From: Anaerolineae bacterium
GTDB lineage: Bacteria; Chloroflexota; Anaerolineae; Promineifilales; Promineifilaceae
Assembly: GCA_019637635.1 (NCBI GenBank)
Contig: JAHBVI010000030.1
Location: 1 to 60,657 of the forward strand
DNA: 60,657 bases
Reading direction: 5' to 3'
Part shown: one piece after another, positions 1 through 7,335 of the stretch
How the letters are laid out: the number at the start of each line of letters is the position of its first letter
Numbering within the stretch: the first letter of the stretch is position 1
Translations under genes and position numbers: made by a program
The notes under the pieces: model-generated
Seen by the model: the letters and a program-made list of their open reading frames with translations, nothing else
The model's database searches: none
Told to the model about the DNA's origin: nothing

Positions 1-37
1 CACCACCTGCGTGATGCCCATGACAAAGGGGATCAAT

Positions 38-1174
38 ATGCGCTACGACCGAACCTGGCAGGTTGACAGGGCAATAATGGATAATCATTCGATGTTCAGC
101 GCGCTAACCACCTGGGATAACCTGCTGCTGGCCTACCGCAAAGCCAGCCGGGGCAAACGCAGCCACCCGAACGTGGCCGCTTTTGAGTACCACCTGGAAG
201 ACAACCTGTGGCAGTTACAGGCCGAACTGCAAGCACAACGTTATACGCCCGGCTCTTATCACAGCTTTTTCATCCACGACCCCAAACGCCGCCTGATCAG
301 CGCCGCCCCGTTTCGGGATCGGGTGGTGCATCATGCCCTCTGCAACTTGTTGGAACCGCTGTTTGAGCGCAGCTTTATTGCCGACAGCTACGCCAACCGC
401 CTGGGCAAAGGTACTCACCGCGCTCGTGCCCGTGCCCAACAGTTTGCCCGCCGTTTCCCTTATGTGTTGCCGCTTGACGCGCGCCAATTTTTTCCCAGCA
501 TAGACCACGCCATCTTGCGCCGGCTGCTGGCGCAAAAGGTCAGCGATGTCCAACTCTTGTGGCTGATAGACCGCATCCTGGACAGTGGCAAAGATGTGCT
601 GACGGAGCAGTACGAGATGGTTTACTTCCCCGGCGATGACCTGCTGGCGGCGCTGCGCCCACGGGGGCTGCCCATAGGAAACCTTACCAGCCAGTTTTGG
701 GCCAATGTCTACCTGAACCCGCTAGACCAGTTCATTAAACGGCGGCTGCGCTGTAAAGGGTATGTACGTTACGTGGATGATCTGCTGCTGTTTGCGGAGG
801 ACAAGGCGACGTTGTGGGCCTGGCATGAGGCAGTCGTGGATCGGCTGGCGGAATTAAGGTTGACGGTGCATCCCGGCGCCCACCCTCGCCCGGTGAGCGA
901 AGGCATTCCTTTTTTGGGCTTTCACATTTTCCCGGAGCGGATGCGGCTGAAACGGCGCAAGGGCATTGCCTACCGGCGCAAATTCCGGCAGCTGCTGCGG
1001 CGTTATGCGGCAGGTGAAATTGAGCTGGCGCAGGTGAATGTGTCAGTGCGGGGTTGGGTGAACCATGCCCGCTTTGGCAATACGGTGGGGCTGCGCAAGG
1101 CGGTGTTGACGCGGGAATTTGTGCGGGGTAGTGCCAGGCACGGGGGAGATGGTTCCGGTCATTTGCAAACCTGA
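38..1174 (+). CDS. Diversity-generating retroelement (DGR) reverse transcriptase
   Basis: This is a reverse transcriptase of about 378 aa that would copy the template-repeat RNA into mutagenised cDNA for transfer to the variable repeat. Motif 4 reads GLPIGNLTSQ (residues 210-219). The IGxxxSQ form is typical of DGR enzymes, whereas group II introns and retrons usually have QGxxxSP. The catalytic YVDD is at residues 245-248. The N-terminal LLAYRKASRGKR resembles the start of the DGR RT core. There is no maturase or endonuclease domain. I chose ATG 38 because AAGGGGA lies just upstream; GTG 11 or ATG 77 are alternatives, and the gene may begin left of the window. Its last codons and TGA lie in a 16-bp inverted repeat. 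It is convergent with TR, avd and target, which is unusual. Family certain from motifs; activity inferred. Confidence 0.95.
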   Translation: MRYDRTWQVDRAIMDNHSMFSALTTWDNLLLAYRKASRGKRSHPNVAAFEYHLEDNLWQLQAELQAQRYTPGSYHSFFIHDPKRRLISAAPFRDRVVHHALCNLLEPLFERSFIADSYANRLGKGTHRARARAQQFARRFPYVLPLDARQFFPSIDHAILRRLLAQKVSDVQLLWLIDRILDSGKDVLTEQYEMVYFPGDDLLAALRPRGLPIGNLTSQFWANVYLNPLDQFIKRRLRCKGYVRYVDDLLLFAEDKATLWAWHEAVVDRLAELRLTVHPGAHPRPVSEGIPFLGFHIFPERMRLKRRKGIAYRRKFRQLLRRYAAGEIELAQVNVSVRGWVNHARFGNTVGLRKAVLTREFVRGSARHGGDGSGHLQT

Positions 1175-1192
1175 CACCCCGTGCCTGGCACT
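1130..1192 (+). terminator. 16-bp inverted repeat around the RT stop codon
   Basis: AGTGCCAGGCACGGGG (1130-1145) pairs perfectly with its reverse complement at 1177-1192. The RT stop codon TGA (1172-1174) lies in the 31-nt loop. There is no T-run, so a rho-independent terminator is not certain, but the position between convergent RT and TR suggests a transcription boundary. A near-identical stem flanks the stop codon of the gene ending at 22619. Confidence 0.6.
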
Positions 1193-1205
1193 GCTGAAGT
1201 AAAGT

Positions 1206-1241
1206 GGCCGCGCCGCAGGGACGAACCGGGGCGGCGCGGCC
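1206..1241. repeat. 11-bp GC-rich inverted repeat
   Basis: GGCCGCGCCGC (1206-1216) and GCGGCGCGGCC (1231-1241) form a perfect stem with a 14-nt loop, in the spacer between the RT and the template repeat. Function unknown; it may bound the TR transcript or insulate it from RT transcription. Confidence 0.55.
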
Positions 1242-1380
1242 GTTGGTATGCGCCCGGCCTGTTTCCAGGCGCGGCCAGGACAAAACCCCGCCATTTCTCA
1301 CCGCGGCGCGGCAGGCGTACCCATCGCGCAATTCTGGTAGGGACACCGCCCATTTGGGGGGACACTGACCCACGAGAAGT

Positions 1381-1459
1381 GTGGACACCACCACCCGCAC
1401 CCCGTTGTTGTCGTTGAAGTTGTTGTGGGGATTGTTCCTGTTGCGGGCAGAACAAAGGT
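1381..1459 (-). other. DGR template repeat (TR)
   Basis: This 79-nt non-coding segment aligns without gaps to 2051-2129 in the 3' end of the NACHT target (offset 670). On the sense (minus) strand its central codons are mostly AAC/AAT/CAC, so in the target's frame it would encode an Asn-rich stretch (NRNNPHNNFNDNNG). Across 1383-1459, 14 of 20 plus-strand T positions (sense A) differ from VR, but only 1 of 57 non-T positions (1429, G to C). The 3' sense block GGGGTGCGGGTGGTGGTGTCC is identical in TR and VR and corresponds to the initiation-of-mutagenic-homing region. TR lies 59 nt downstream of avd on the same strand. RNA structure may begin in two hairpins just upstream (around 1468-1517). 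Confidence 0.95.
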
Positions 1460-1467
1460 GTCTGGGT

Positions 1468-1517
1468 TTTGCCCCACTGCTGGTTAGCAGTCGTGGGGCA
1501 TGAACGGGGGTTCATGT
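1468..1517 (-). ncRNA. Hairpin leader of the TR RNA (candidate)
   Basis: Between the avd stop and TR, the minus strand holds CATGAAC-CCCC-GTTCATG and then a GCCCCA...TGGGGC stem with an inner CTGCT/AGCAG pairing. In characterised DGRs the sequence flanking TR is structured and needed for cDNA synthesis, so these hairpins are candidates for that role. This is inference from position and dyad symmetry only. Confidence 0.35.
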
Positions 1518-1518
1518 C

Positions 1519-1872
1519 TCACGACTGCCGGGTACCAACCTTTTGCCAGCCGCCCAACAGGCGCCCTACTTCGGCCACCATCGCCGCCGCGTGCTGGTAT
1601 TGGCCGGGATTAAGCCAGCGCCAGCGTTCCGCCAGGCGCAGGTAGAGGCGCAGCCGGGCCAGGGCAATATCCGCTTCCTGGAGTTTGGCCTGGCGGTCGG
1701 CGCCGCGCATCATGTTGGCTTCTTCCAGCCGTTCGCGTAAATCGAAGGCGGCGTCCATGAGGCGTTGGGTGAAGGTGTGGCGGTGGGCGCGCGGGAAGTG
1801 GTTGGTGATGGGCAGCAGCCAGGTGAGCAGATCGAAGGTTTTGGTGAAGATGGGCATTTCCGATTGAGCCAT
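1519..1872 (-). CDS. DGR accessory variability determinant (Avd-like)
   Basis: A 117-aa, predicted all-helical, arginine-rich protein between target and TR, exactly where avd sits in canonical DGRs. Avd proteins are small basic helical-bundle (S23/four-helix) proteins that bind the RT and the TR RNA and are needed for mutagenic homing. Visible features are four helix-like blocks separated by short turns (about residues 4-22, 27-52, 60-85 and 88-112), with many Arg and His (RAHRHTFTQRLMDA, RLRLYLRLAERWRW). The start ATG 1872 has AGGT upstream. The gene is co-directional with the target, so they probably form one transcript that continues into TR. Assignment rests on size, fold character and position; no catalytic motif exists to confirm it. 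Confidence 0.8.
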   Translation of the reverse strand: MAQSEMPIFTKTFDLLTWLLPITNHFPRAHRHTFTQRLMDAAFDLRERLEEANMMRGADRQAKLQEADIALARLRLYLRLAERWRWLNPGQYQHAAAMVAEVGRLLGGWQKVGTRQS

Positions 1873-1888
1873 ATGTTTACCTGTTGGA

Positions 1889-1919
1889 GACCCTAAGGGT
1901 TTTTGAAACCCTTAGGGTC
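1889..1919. repeat. 14-bp perfect hairpin upstream of avd
   Basis: GACCCTAAGGGTTT (1889-1902), 3-nt loop, AAACCCTTAGGGTC (1906-1919). It sits between target and avd, immediately upstream of the avd start, and could terminate part of the target transcript. Confidence 0.6.
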
Positions 1920-1956
1920 TGAATACGCGGGTCTGAATACGAGGGTCTGAATACGG
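1915..1956. repeat. Three tandem 14-bp repeats
   Basis: GGGTCTGAATACG plus one variable base (C, A, G) repeats three times without gaps (1915-1928, 1929-1942, 1943-1956). The unit length is twice the 7-bp period seen in intergenic repeats elsewhere in the window. The first copy overlaps the right arm of the hairpin. Confidence 0.75.
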
Positions 1957-2002
1957 TGGGGGGAAACCCCCCACACCCCCCAGGCGGCGGCTGCGCCGCC
2001 TG
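1957..2002. promoter_or_regulatory. Paired hairpins just downstream of the DGR variable repeat
   Basis: TGGGGGG-AAA-CCCCCCA (1957-1973) is followed by CAGGCGGCG-GCTG-CGCCGCCTG (1981-2002). They lie about 50-95 nt past the end of VR, beyond the target stop codon. In the Bordetella phage DGR a DNA hairpin downstream of VR in this position promotes efficient target recognition; the same role is inferred here. They may also act as terminators for the target gene. Confidence 0.5.
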
Positions 2003-2040
2003 ATCAGAGGGACAGAGAGCAGAGGGATCAGAGATCAGCG
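2003..2040. repeat. Short 7-bp-period repeat at the target stop codon
   Basis: On the minus strand the sequence after the TGA reads as loose 7-mers (tctctga, tccctct, gctctct). It overlaps the stop codon of the DGR target, as such repeats do at other genes in this window. Confidence 0.4.
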
Positions 2041-4965
2041 GTGAGAAATGGGGGACACCACCACCCGCACCCCGTCGCGGTCGTCGAAGGCGCCGCGGCG
2101 ATCGCCCCTGACGCGGGCAGAACAAAGGTTCTGATTTTGGTAAAATGACCCACCACGTAACACCATTGGTTTCTGATTTCCGGCGTCTATTGTCTCATAC
2201 TCCGGCGTGGCGCGGTAGGGGAATTTCTGGCCGTCAAGCGTCCGCGTCCACTCCCACACCTGGCCGCTGAGGTCCAGGCCGCCATAGGGGCCGGCGCCGG
2301 CGGGGAAGCTGCCCACCGCGCACGGTTCGCCAATGCCGGCCTCTTTGTTGTTGGCGCGGTAGAGGCGGCCCTCCCTGGCCGCTTCTTCTTGCTCCGGTTC
2401 GTCGCCCCAGGGGTAGGCGCGGCGGCTTAAATCGCGCCCGGCGCGGGCATTGGCCTGCAGCGGCAGCGTTTGTTTCGGCAGGCTCAACAACCGGTCGGCG
2501 GTCAGTACCTGCGGCGTCTGTGGGATTTCCTGGCCGCCGCGGGCCGCTTTTTCCCACTCCACTTCGCTGGGCAGCGTCACGCGATAGCCCTCAGGCAGCC
2601 AGCCTTGCGCCCGCCAACGTTTGTCCAGCCAGGCGGCAAAAGCCAGGGCGTCATACCAGTTGATCCAAACTACCGGCCAGTTGTCCGGCAGCCGCAGGGG
2701 CCTTTCACCATAACGTGGCTTAAAACTGCTTTCTTGCACAAATTCGCGGAATTGGGCGGCCGTGACCAGGTATTGGCCGATCCAGTACGGTTTGTCCAGC
2801 CCGGTATACCAGTCGCCGCGCCCTGGTTGGTTCCAATTGACCAGCCAAAACGGGCCGCCGGGCACGGTACACAGCGGCATCTCGTCGCACGCCAGCACAC
2901 CGGGGCGGTCGTCGCCCAGGGCGGCCAACGCCTGCCCGGCCAGCGCCCGGTCGCGCGGCGGCAGCAGGCCGTGGGTCACAATGGCCCGCTGCCACTGCTG
3001 TACATGGGGACGGGTTTGCCCGGCAATGCTGCCACTGTTGGCGGCGGTCATCTGGTCGGTGTCTGCCAATACCTGGGCGGCCAGGAAAGCCTGCCATACC
3101 GGGTCGGTGGGGCCATCGGTGGGATTGGGCGGCGGCGCCGCCGGACAAAGCTCCTGGGCCATCGTCCAGATCAGGATCGGTCGTTGGGCGCTGCCGGCAG
3201 CCAGCAGCACCGTTTCCCGCCAACGCTGCGGCTCTTTAGCCGTTTCCTGGATGAGAAGCTGTGGGTAATTGTTATCGTTCAACAGGTGCAAACCGGCCAG
3301 ATATTCCTGGAAAGTGCGGTGGGGGAAACGGTATATATCATCGCCATCGGGGTTACGGCCGTGGTCGGCCAACAGCCCGGCGCGGTCTCGTAGTAACTCC
3401 ACCAGCCTGTCATATGTGATCTGAATGGGCCTATGGCGATGGCCATACAAAATACCGGCCAGCGTTTTGCCGGGAATATCGGCCGTTCGTTTGTCTTTGG
3501 GTTGGTCACGGTGGGCGATGTAAGCCACTTCGGCCAGACGGTTTAGCAGTTCATCTATGTCTATGCCCAGCAGTTCAGTCAAGGATTTTGTTTCCTGGCC
3601 GGTAACCGGTTTGCTGCGCTGCCAGCGATCCAGCAAAAGTTTGACGCTCTCATCATATAATTTGGCCCGTTTTTTGGGCAGCGTTCCCCCTTCTTGCCCA
3701 CGATGCACAAAAACCATCATCGTCAGCAGCAGGGGCTGCTCGGCCAATTCATGGAGATAACTGTTTTGTTTAACCTGGCGCTGCAAGCTCTCGGCAAACT
3801 GGGCTGCCTTTTCTGGCCCCAGGGTGAGGTCTTTTACCCCTTTGGCGGTATACCATTGGTTGATGAAGGTCTCAATCTGGTCATCATCAAAAGGCAGCAG
3901 GCGCGTCACCTGAAAATCGGGCAGTTCCCAACCGGCGCCGTAGGCATACGGGCGGCTGGTAACAACGACGCGCACTTTGGGGAAGGCGTGTACAAAGTTT
4001 AAAATTTCGGTTTTCAGGGGGGCGCGTACCTTGTCGCTCTGTTCGACTTCGTCCAGGCCATCGAGCATGACCAGGCCACCTTCCTCTTCCAGACGTTTCT
4101 TGAGGAACCGCACACAACCGGATTGGCGCACCGCCGGGCTTTGTAGATAATCGGCAACAAACTCCCAAATGCTCTGGCCTTGCGGCAGGCCGTGGGCGGC
4201 GTATTCACGCAAAACAACGTAGACCGGCAGAAGGCGCAGATGGCCTAACCCCCAGCCATGCTGCTGCAACTGCGCCTGGGTGACAGGCTTATCCCCCAGG
4301 TAGTCGCCAGCCAGGCAGATGGTGAGGTAGTTGACCAGAGTAGATTTGCCAGAACCGGGGTCGCCCAACAAGACCAGCTTTTTGTTGGCCGATTGGCTGA
4401 GCGCCTTCAGTACCGGGTCACGGGGCAGGCGGCCATCGGCCTGCGCCGCTGCCAGCGCTTCGTCACTGAGCGATTCGGTACGCTGCTGCTGCGCCGGCAC
4501 GTCTAAAGGCGTGAAAATGTCCGCCAAAAGAAGCGGGGTAGAACGCTCATCCGCTTCACGGATGTCAATGAGCGCCAGGGGAAGCTGATTGTGAAGATCA
4601 TACAGGTGGCGCAGGTAACCGCCCTCCCAATTGGCCGGGGTTGGTTCGTCCGGGTCGAGTGGAGGCGGTGTTGGTGCAGATGGTGGAGTTGATGGGGTTG
4701 GGCCGGGCACCTGTGCCAATTTCTTCTCCTGGTGATCGAACCAGCGATCAATGACGTTCATGACTACAAAAAAGAGGATGACCGCCAGGGCAAACCCTAT
4801 CAAGGCGGGGGGTATGTCACGCCCGGTGGCCAGGAGGATGATAAAGAGAAGCATGATAAGGCCGCCGAAGGCCAGAATGACGGGTTGCCGGCTAAACAGT
4901 TCGGCTATGGTTTTCAGCAACTCTAGGTAGGGTTTCAAGGGGTCGTTGTCGCCTGGTGAGGTCAT
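2035..4965 (-). CDS. DGR target: membrane-anchored NACHT NTPase with C-terminal FGE-sulfatase/C-lectin-like variable domain
   Basis: A 976-aa protein. Two membrane segments (about residues 28-47 and 52-72) are followed by a Pro-rich linker (88-110), a NACHT-type NTPase with Walker A GDPGSGKS (201-208), Walker B LVMLDGLDEV (298-307) and a TSRPY sensor (336-340), helical repeats, and an FGE-sulfatase-like domain from about residue 690 (PSEVEWEKAARGG; terminal LRGGSF...GVRVVVS). The last 25 codons are the VR. NACHT proteins are STAND signalling NTPases that oligomerise on ligand binding. The variable lectin-like face is the likely ligand sensor, by analogy with DGR targets in multicellular bacteria. 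No effector domain is fused; the N-terminus may signal at the membrane. The start has GGAGAA 7 nt upstream. It carries one ACGGCCGT copy, far fewer than the rest of the window. Confidence 0.95.
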   Translation of the reverse strand: MTSPGDNDPLKPYLELLKTIAELFSRQPVILAFGGLIMLLFIILLATGRDIPPALIGFALAVILFFVVMNVIDRWFDHQEKKLAQVPGPTPSTPPSAPTPPPLDPDEPTPANWEGGYLRHLYDLHNQLPLALIDIREADERSTPLLLADIFTPLDVPAQQQRTESLSDEALAAAQADGRLPRDPVLKALSQSANKKLVLLGDPGSGKSTLVNYLTICLAGDYLGDKPVTQAQLQQHGWGLGHLRLLPVYVVLREYAAHGLPQGQSIWEFVADYLQSPAVRQSGCVRFLKKRLEEEGGLVMLDGLDEVEQSDKVRAPLKTEILNFVHAFPKVRVVVTSRPYAYGAGWELPDFQVTRLLPFDDDQIETFINQWYTAKGVKDLTLGPEKAAQFAESLQRQVKQNSYLHELAEQPLLLTMMVFVHRGQEGGTLPKKRAKLYDESVKLLLDRWQRSKPVTGQETKSLTELLGIDIDELLNRLAEVAYIAHRDQPKDKRTADIPGKTLAGILYGHRHRPIQITYDRLVELLRDRAGLLADHGRNPDGDDIYRFPHRTFQEYLAGLHLLNDNNYPQLLIQETAKEPQRWRETVLLAAGSAQRPILIWTMAQELCPAAPPPNPTDGPTDPVWQAFLAAQVLADTDQMTAANSGSIAGQTRPHVQQWQRAIVTHGLLPPRDRALAGQALAALGDDRPGVLACDEMPLCTVPGGPFWLVNWNQPGRGDWYTGLDKPYWIGQYLVTAAQFREFVQESSFKPRYGERPLRLPDNWPVVWINWYDALAFAAWLDKRWRAQGWLPEGYRVTLPSEVEWEKAARGGQEIPQTPQVLTADRLLSLPKQTLPLQANARAGRDLSRRAYPWGDEPEQEEAAREGRLYRANNKEAGIGEPCAVGSFPAGAGPYGGLDLSGQVWEWTRTLDGQKFPYRATPEYETIDAGNQKPMVLRGGSFYQNQNLCSARVRGDRRGAFDDRDGVRVVVSPISHR
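2051..2129 (-). other. DGR variable repeat (VR) in the target 3' end
   Basis: This is the mutated copy of TR inside the last codons of the NACHT target. In frame it covers about residues 945-971. Relative to TR the codon changes are N952V, N954G, N955D, P956R, H957R, N958G, N959A, N961D, N963R and N964D. Nine of the ten come from sense-strand adenines only; P956R is a single C-to-G change that is not explained by A-mutagenesis. F960, D962 and the GVRVVVS scaffold are unchanged. The 3' edge differs from TR just past the GC-rich block, as expected for IMH versus IMH*. Confidence 0.95.
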
Positions 4966-5008
4966 CGCTTTCTCCGTGTCTGGGTTACTGGTTTATGGAC
5001 ATGGCGCC

Positions 5009-5014
5009 ATTATA
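5009..5014 (-). promoter_or_regulatory. Candidate -10 box for the DGR target operon
   Basis: The minus strand reads TATAAT about 45 nt upstream of the target ATG. No convincing -35 box is visible at 16-18 nt. It would drive target, avd and possibly TR as one transcript. Confidence 0.3.
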
Positions 5015-5117
5015 ACACGGATAGTGAGGGGGTAGAATCGAAGTTAGCCGCAGCTCCCCAGAACGGCGGCTACCGGTCTAGTTATCAAAACGTGTCACCA
5101 CCTGTGCGTGACAACTG

Positions 5118-6428
5118 TCAGGTCGCGTCTGCGCCTGGCGCGCCGGCATCAGCCGGGGCCAACAAACCACGCAGCAGGCTGCCCCGACCGAGCAGCCCCA
5201 CCAGACGGCCGTCCCCATCCACCACCGGCAATCGTTTAATGCCCTTTTGCACCATCAACCGCAGCGCGGCGGCGGGCACGGCCGTGACCGGAATGGTAAT
5301 GGCCGGCGCAGACATCAGGGCGGCAGCCGTGGCCGTGGCCTCCGGCAAGATGAAGGAGGCAGGCGGCGTGGATGTTCCCCCCAACAGGCCGCGCAACCGC
5401 TGTCGCAGGCCGGGCCGGGCCGCTTCCGGGGCGCGGCGCAGCAAATCGCCGTCGGTGATGATGCCCACTACCCGCCGCTCACCGTCCACTACTACCGCCC
5501 GGCGGCGATTGTTTTGTTCCAACGCCAGCAAAATCTCTTCCAGCGTGGCCTGTGGGGTGACGGTGGGCACATCCCGGTACATCAATTCGGCAATGGTGGA
5601 ACCAAACGACCGTGACTCTTGTTCCACTTCAGCGGCGGGCTGGTGATATTCAATGGCGCGTAAGATGTCTACGCGGCTGATCCAACCGGCCAGACGGCCG
5701 TGCCCATCCACCACCGGCAGCCGCTTCAAATGGTGGGCCGTCATGAGGGCCACCGCCTGCTGCAAGGGGTCGGCGGCGGTAACAGTGTGGACGGGACTGG
5801 TCATCAGGTCTACGGCCGTGCCGCCCTGAGCGCGTAAATCGGCCACCTGCTGCTGCCAGTCAGCGTCAGCCAGTTCCGGCTGCAAATCCAGGCGGGCTTG
5901 CAGGCCGGCGCGGCGCAGCAGGTCGCCATCGGTGATGATACCCTGGATACGGCCGTCGCCGTCCACCACCGGCAAACTGCGGTACCCCTTTTGCAGCAGC
6001 AAGGTCACCACTTCCACGGCCGGCGTATCGGGCGTAACGGTAACCACTTCGCGGCGCATCACGTCTTGCACCGGCTGGACTAACGGGTCGGGGCGGCGGC
6101 CCGGCGCATATTGCACCACATTCACCTCGTCCACCGTGATCAGGCCATCGTCTACCATCTGGCGAATCTGGGGCAGCAGCCGTTCCACCAACGCCGGTTC
6201 GTCTACCCATTCCAGGCGGATGGGCAGGTCGGTGGAGAGGTCTACAATGCTGGCCGTGTGAATGCGGCTGTGCGCGCCAAAACCGGCCAACCCGCGCACC
6301 ACCGTCGCCCCAGACGCCCCTTCCTGCTTCAAGAAGTGCAGCAGCGCCATGTGCAGCGCCTTGCCCTGATAATGGTCACTTTCGCCAATATAAATGATGA
6401 CGCGCAGCGCCTTACCTTGTAGTTGCAT
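5118..6428 (-). CDS. DUF190 domain protein with four CBS domains
   Basis: 436 aa. The N-terminal ~100 residues match DUF190 (GKALRVIIYIGESDHYQGKAL; GASGATVVRGLAGFGAHS), a PII-like fold. Four CBS motifs follow in two pairs, each with a signature like GYRSLPVVDGDGRIQGIITDGDLL, i.e. two Bateman modules that usually sense adenosine nucleotides. DUF190 proteins often accompany CrcB fluoride channels, as here. The start ATG 6428 has GGAGGG 8 nt upstream inside the end of crcB, only 4 nt after its stop, so the pair is translationally coupled. Likely role: nucleotide-sensing partner or regulator of the channel; not proven. ACGGCCGT occurs five times in the gene. Confidence 0.85.
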   Translation of the reverse strand: MQLQGKALRVIIYIGESDHYQGKALHMALLHFLKQEGASGATVVRGLAGFGAHSRIHTASIVDLSTDLPIRLEWVDEPALVERLLPQIRQMVDDGLITVDEVNVVQYAPGRRPDPLVQPVQDVMRREVVTVTPDTPAVEVVTLLLQKGYRSLPVVDGDGRIQGIITDGDLLRRAGLQARLDLQPELADADWQQQVADLRAQGGTAVDLMTSPVHTVTAADPLQQAVALMTAHHLKRLPVVDGHGRLAGWISRVDILRAIEYHQPAAEVEQESRSFGSTIAELMYRDVPTVTPQATLEEILLALEQNNRRRAVVVDGERRVVGIITDGDLLRRAPEAARPGLRQRLRGLLGGTSTPPASFILPEATATAAALMSAPAITIPVTAVPAAALRLMVQKGIKRLPVVDGDGRLVGLLGRGSLLRGLLAPADAGAPGADAT

Positions 6429-6432
6429 AGGT

Positions 6433-6819
6433 TTACCCTCCACCCTGTAACCAGCGCGCCAGCCAGACGCCCAACAAGGCGCTGGTTAAACCGGCCACGT
6501 TGCTGCCGACGATGTTTAGAAGCGCCCACCAGTTTCCGGCATCCCGCCACAGGTTTAAGGTTTCTACGGTGAGTGAAGAAAAGGTGGTGAATGAACCCAG
6601 GAAACCGACAGCCAGCAGCAAACGCGCTTCTGGCGATAGTTGTAGCCGCCCGGTGCTGAGACTGAGCAGAAAGCCCAACACAAAACTCCCCACCACGTTG
6701 ACGATGAGTGTGCCATAGGGGAAGGCCACACCCAGCCGGTTCGCGGCCCAGATGTTGACCAGGTAACGGCCGTTGGCCCCCAGCGCCGCGCCTACAGCAA
6801 TCAATAAAAAACGATTCAT
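6433..6819 (-). CDS. crcB: Fluoride ion channel CrcB/FluC
   Basis: 128 aa and four predicted transmembrane helices, the usual FluC size. Family signatures are visible: GAALGANGRYLV, PYGTLIVNVVGSFVLGF and the conserved GFLGSFTTFSSLTVE. The dimeric channel exports toxic fluoride from the cytoplasm. A longer reading frame extends to 6957, but the family starts at MNRFLL, where GGAAAG lies upstream. It is the first gene of a two-gene unit with the DUF190-CBS gene. No fluoride (crcB-motif) riboswitch is recognisable in the upstream 120 nt. Confidence 0.92.
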   Translation of the reverse strand: MNRFLLIAVGAALGANGRYLVNIWAANRLGVAFPYGTLIVNVVGSFVLGFLLSLSTGRLQLSPEARLLLAVGFLGSFTTFSSLTVETLNLWRDAGNWWALLNIVGSNVAGLTSALLGVWLARWLQGGG

Positions 6820-6921
6820 CGAACTTTCCATGTCCAATCCGGTCAGCGCCCAGCGCCAGCGGTTGATTCTACCGTTATTCCCCGCAAATTCCAGGTCTCC
6901 AGAAAAATGCCCAGAGTGGTG

Positions 6922-6927
6922 TATAAT
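6922..6927 (+). promoter_or_regulatory. Candidate -10 box (TATAAT)
   Basis: A perfect TATAAT lies 19 nt before the ATG at 6946. The -35 region is weak. It would serve the following two-gene unit. Confidence 0.4.
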
Positions 6928-6945
6928 GTCAAACCAGGGTGAATT

Positions 6946-7335
6946 ATGAGTACACAAATCACGTTAACTATTCCCGATGAACTTTATCGCCAGGCGCAGC
7001 GTGTGGCCCGCATCCGCGAGCGAGATGTGGCCGAAATTTTGGCGGAAGCGATTGTGTTGGAAGTAGAAATAACAGAACAAGCGCAGGAAACGGCCGTAGA
7101 CCGTGAAGAAGCTGCCTTCCTACGACTACATCCTCATTTATGGCAACAGTATCCTGAGCAGTATGTTGCTATCTATAACGGTCAGCTCATTGATCATGAT
7201 AAAGATCAGGTGACTTTGTTCCAGCGGGTCAAACAAAAATATCCAAAAGAATTTGTTTGGATTGCCCCGGTACGTGAAGAGCCGGTTGAAGAATATCTGA
7301 TGCGTTCTCCTCGATTTGTCGAAAATATCCCATGA
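6946..7335 (+). CDS. Small DUF5678-like protein
   Basis: 129 aa. The N-terminus (TLTIPDELYRQAQRVARIRERDVAEILAEA) looks like a ribbon-helix-helix style segment of antitoxin-like proteins. The centre (LHPHLWQQYPEQYVAIYNGQLIDHDKDQVTLFQRVKQKYP...FVWIAPV) matches the pattern of the DUF5678 family, about 'the protein persists if carried at this velocity'; its biochemical role is unknown. The stop overlaps the next start by 4 nt (ATGA), so the two are co-translated. CAGGGTGA is the likely ribosome site. Family call is by pattern only. Confidence 0.7.
   Translation: MSTQITLTIPDELYRQAQRVARIRERDVAEILAEAIVLEVEITEQAQETAVDREEAAFLRLHPHLWQQYPEQYVAIYNGQLIDHDKDQVTLFQRVKQKYPKEFVWIAPVREEPVEEYLMRSPRFVENIP

Noticed and set aside
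38..1174. RT as group II intron maturase or retron RT
   Set aside because: Motif 4 is IGxxxSQ, there is no maturase domain or intron structure, and a TR/VR pair with adenine-biased differences is present.
2470..3393. 307-aa plus-strand ORF
   Set aside because: Antisense shadow of the NACHT target in GC-rich DNA; no domain features.
2035..4965. Target as a functional formylglycine-generating enzyme
   Set aside because: The FGE-like fold carries the VR and the full catalytic Cys pair is not evident; the fold is the usual DGR scaffold.
4853..5117. Integrase or attachment site marking the right edge of the DGR island
   Set aside because: No integrase, tRNA or direct repeat was found near the boundary; the edge is inferred only from motif density.
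6820..6945. Fluoride riboswitch upstream of crcB
   Set aside because: The conserved GGxGAUGG and following pseudoknot elements of the crcB motif are not recognisable on the minus strand.
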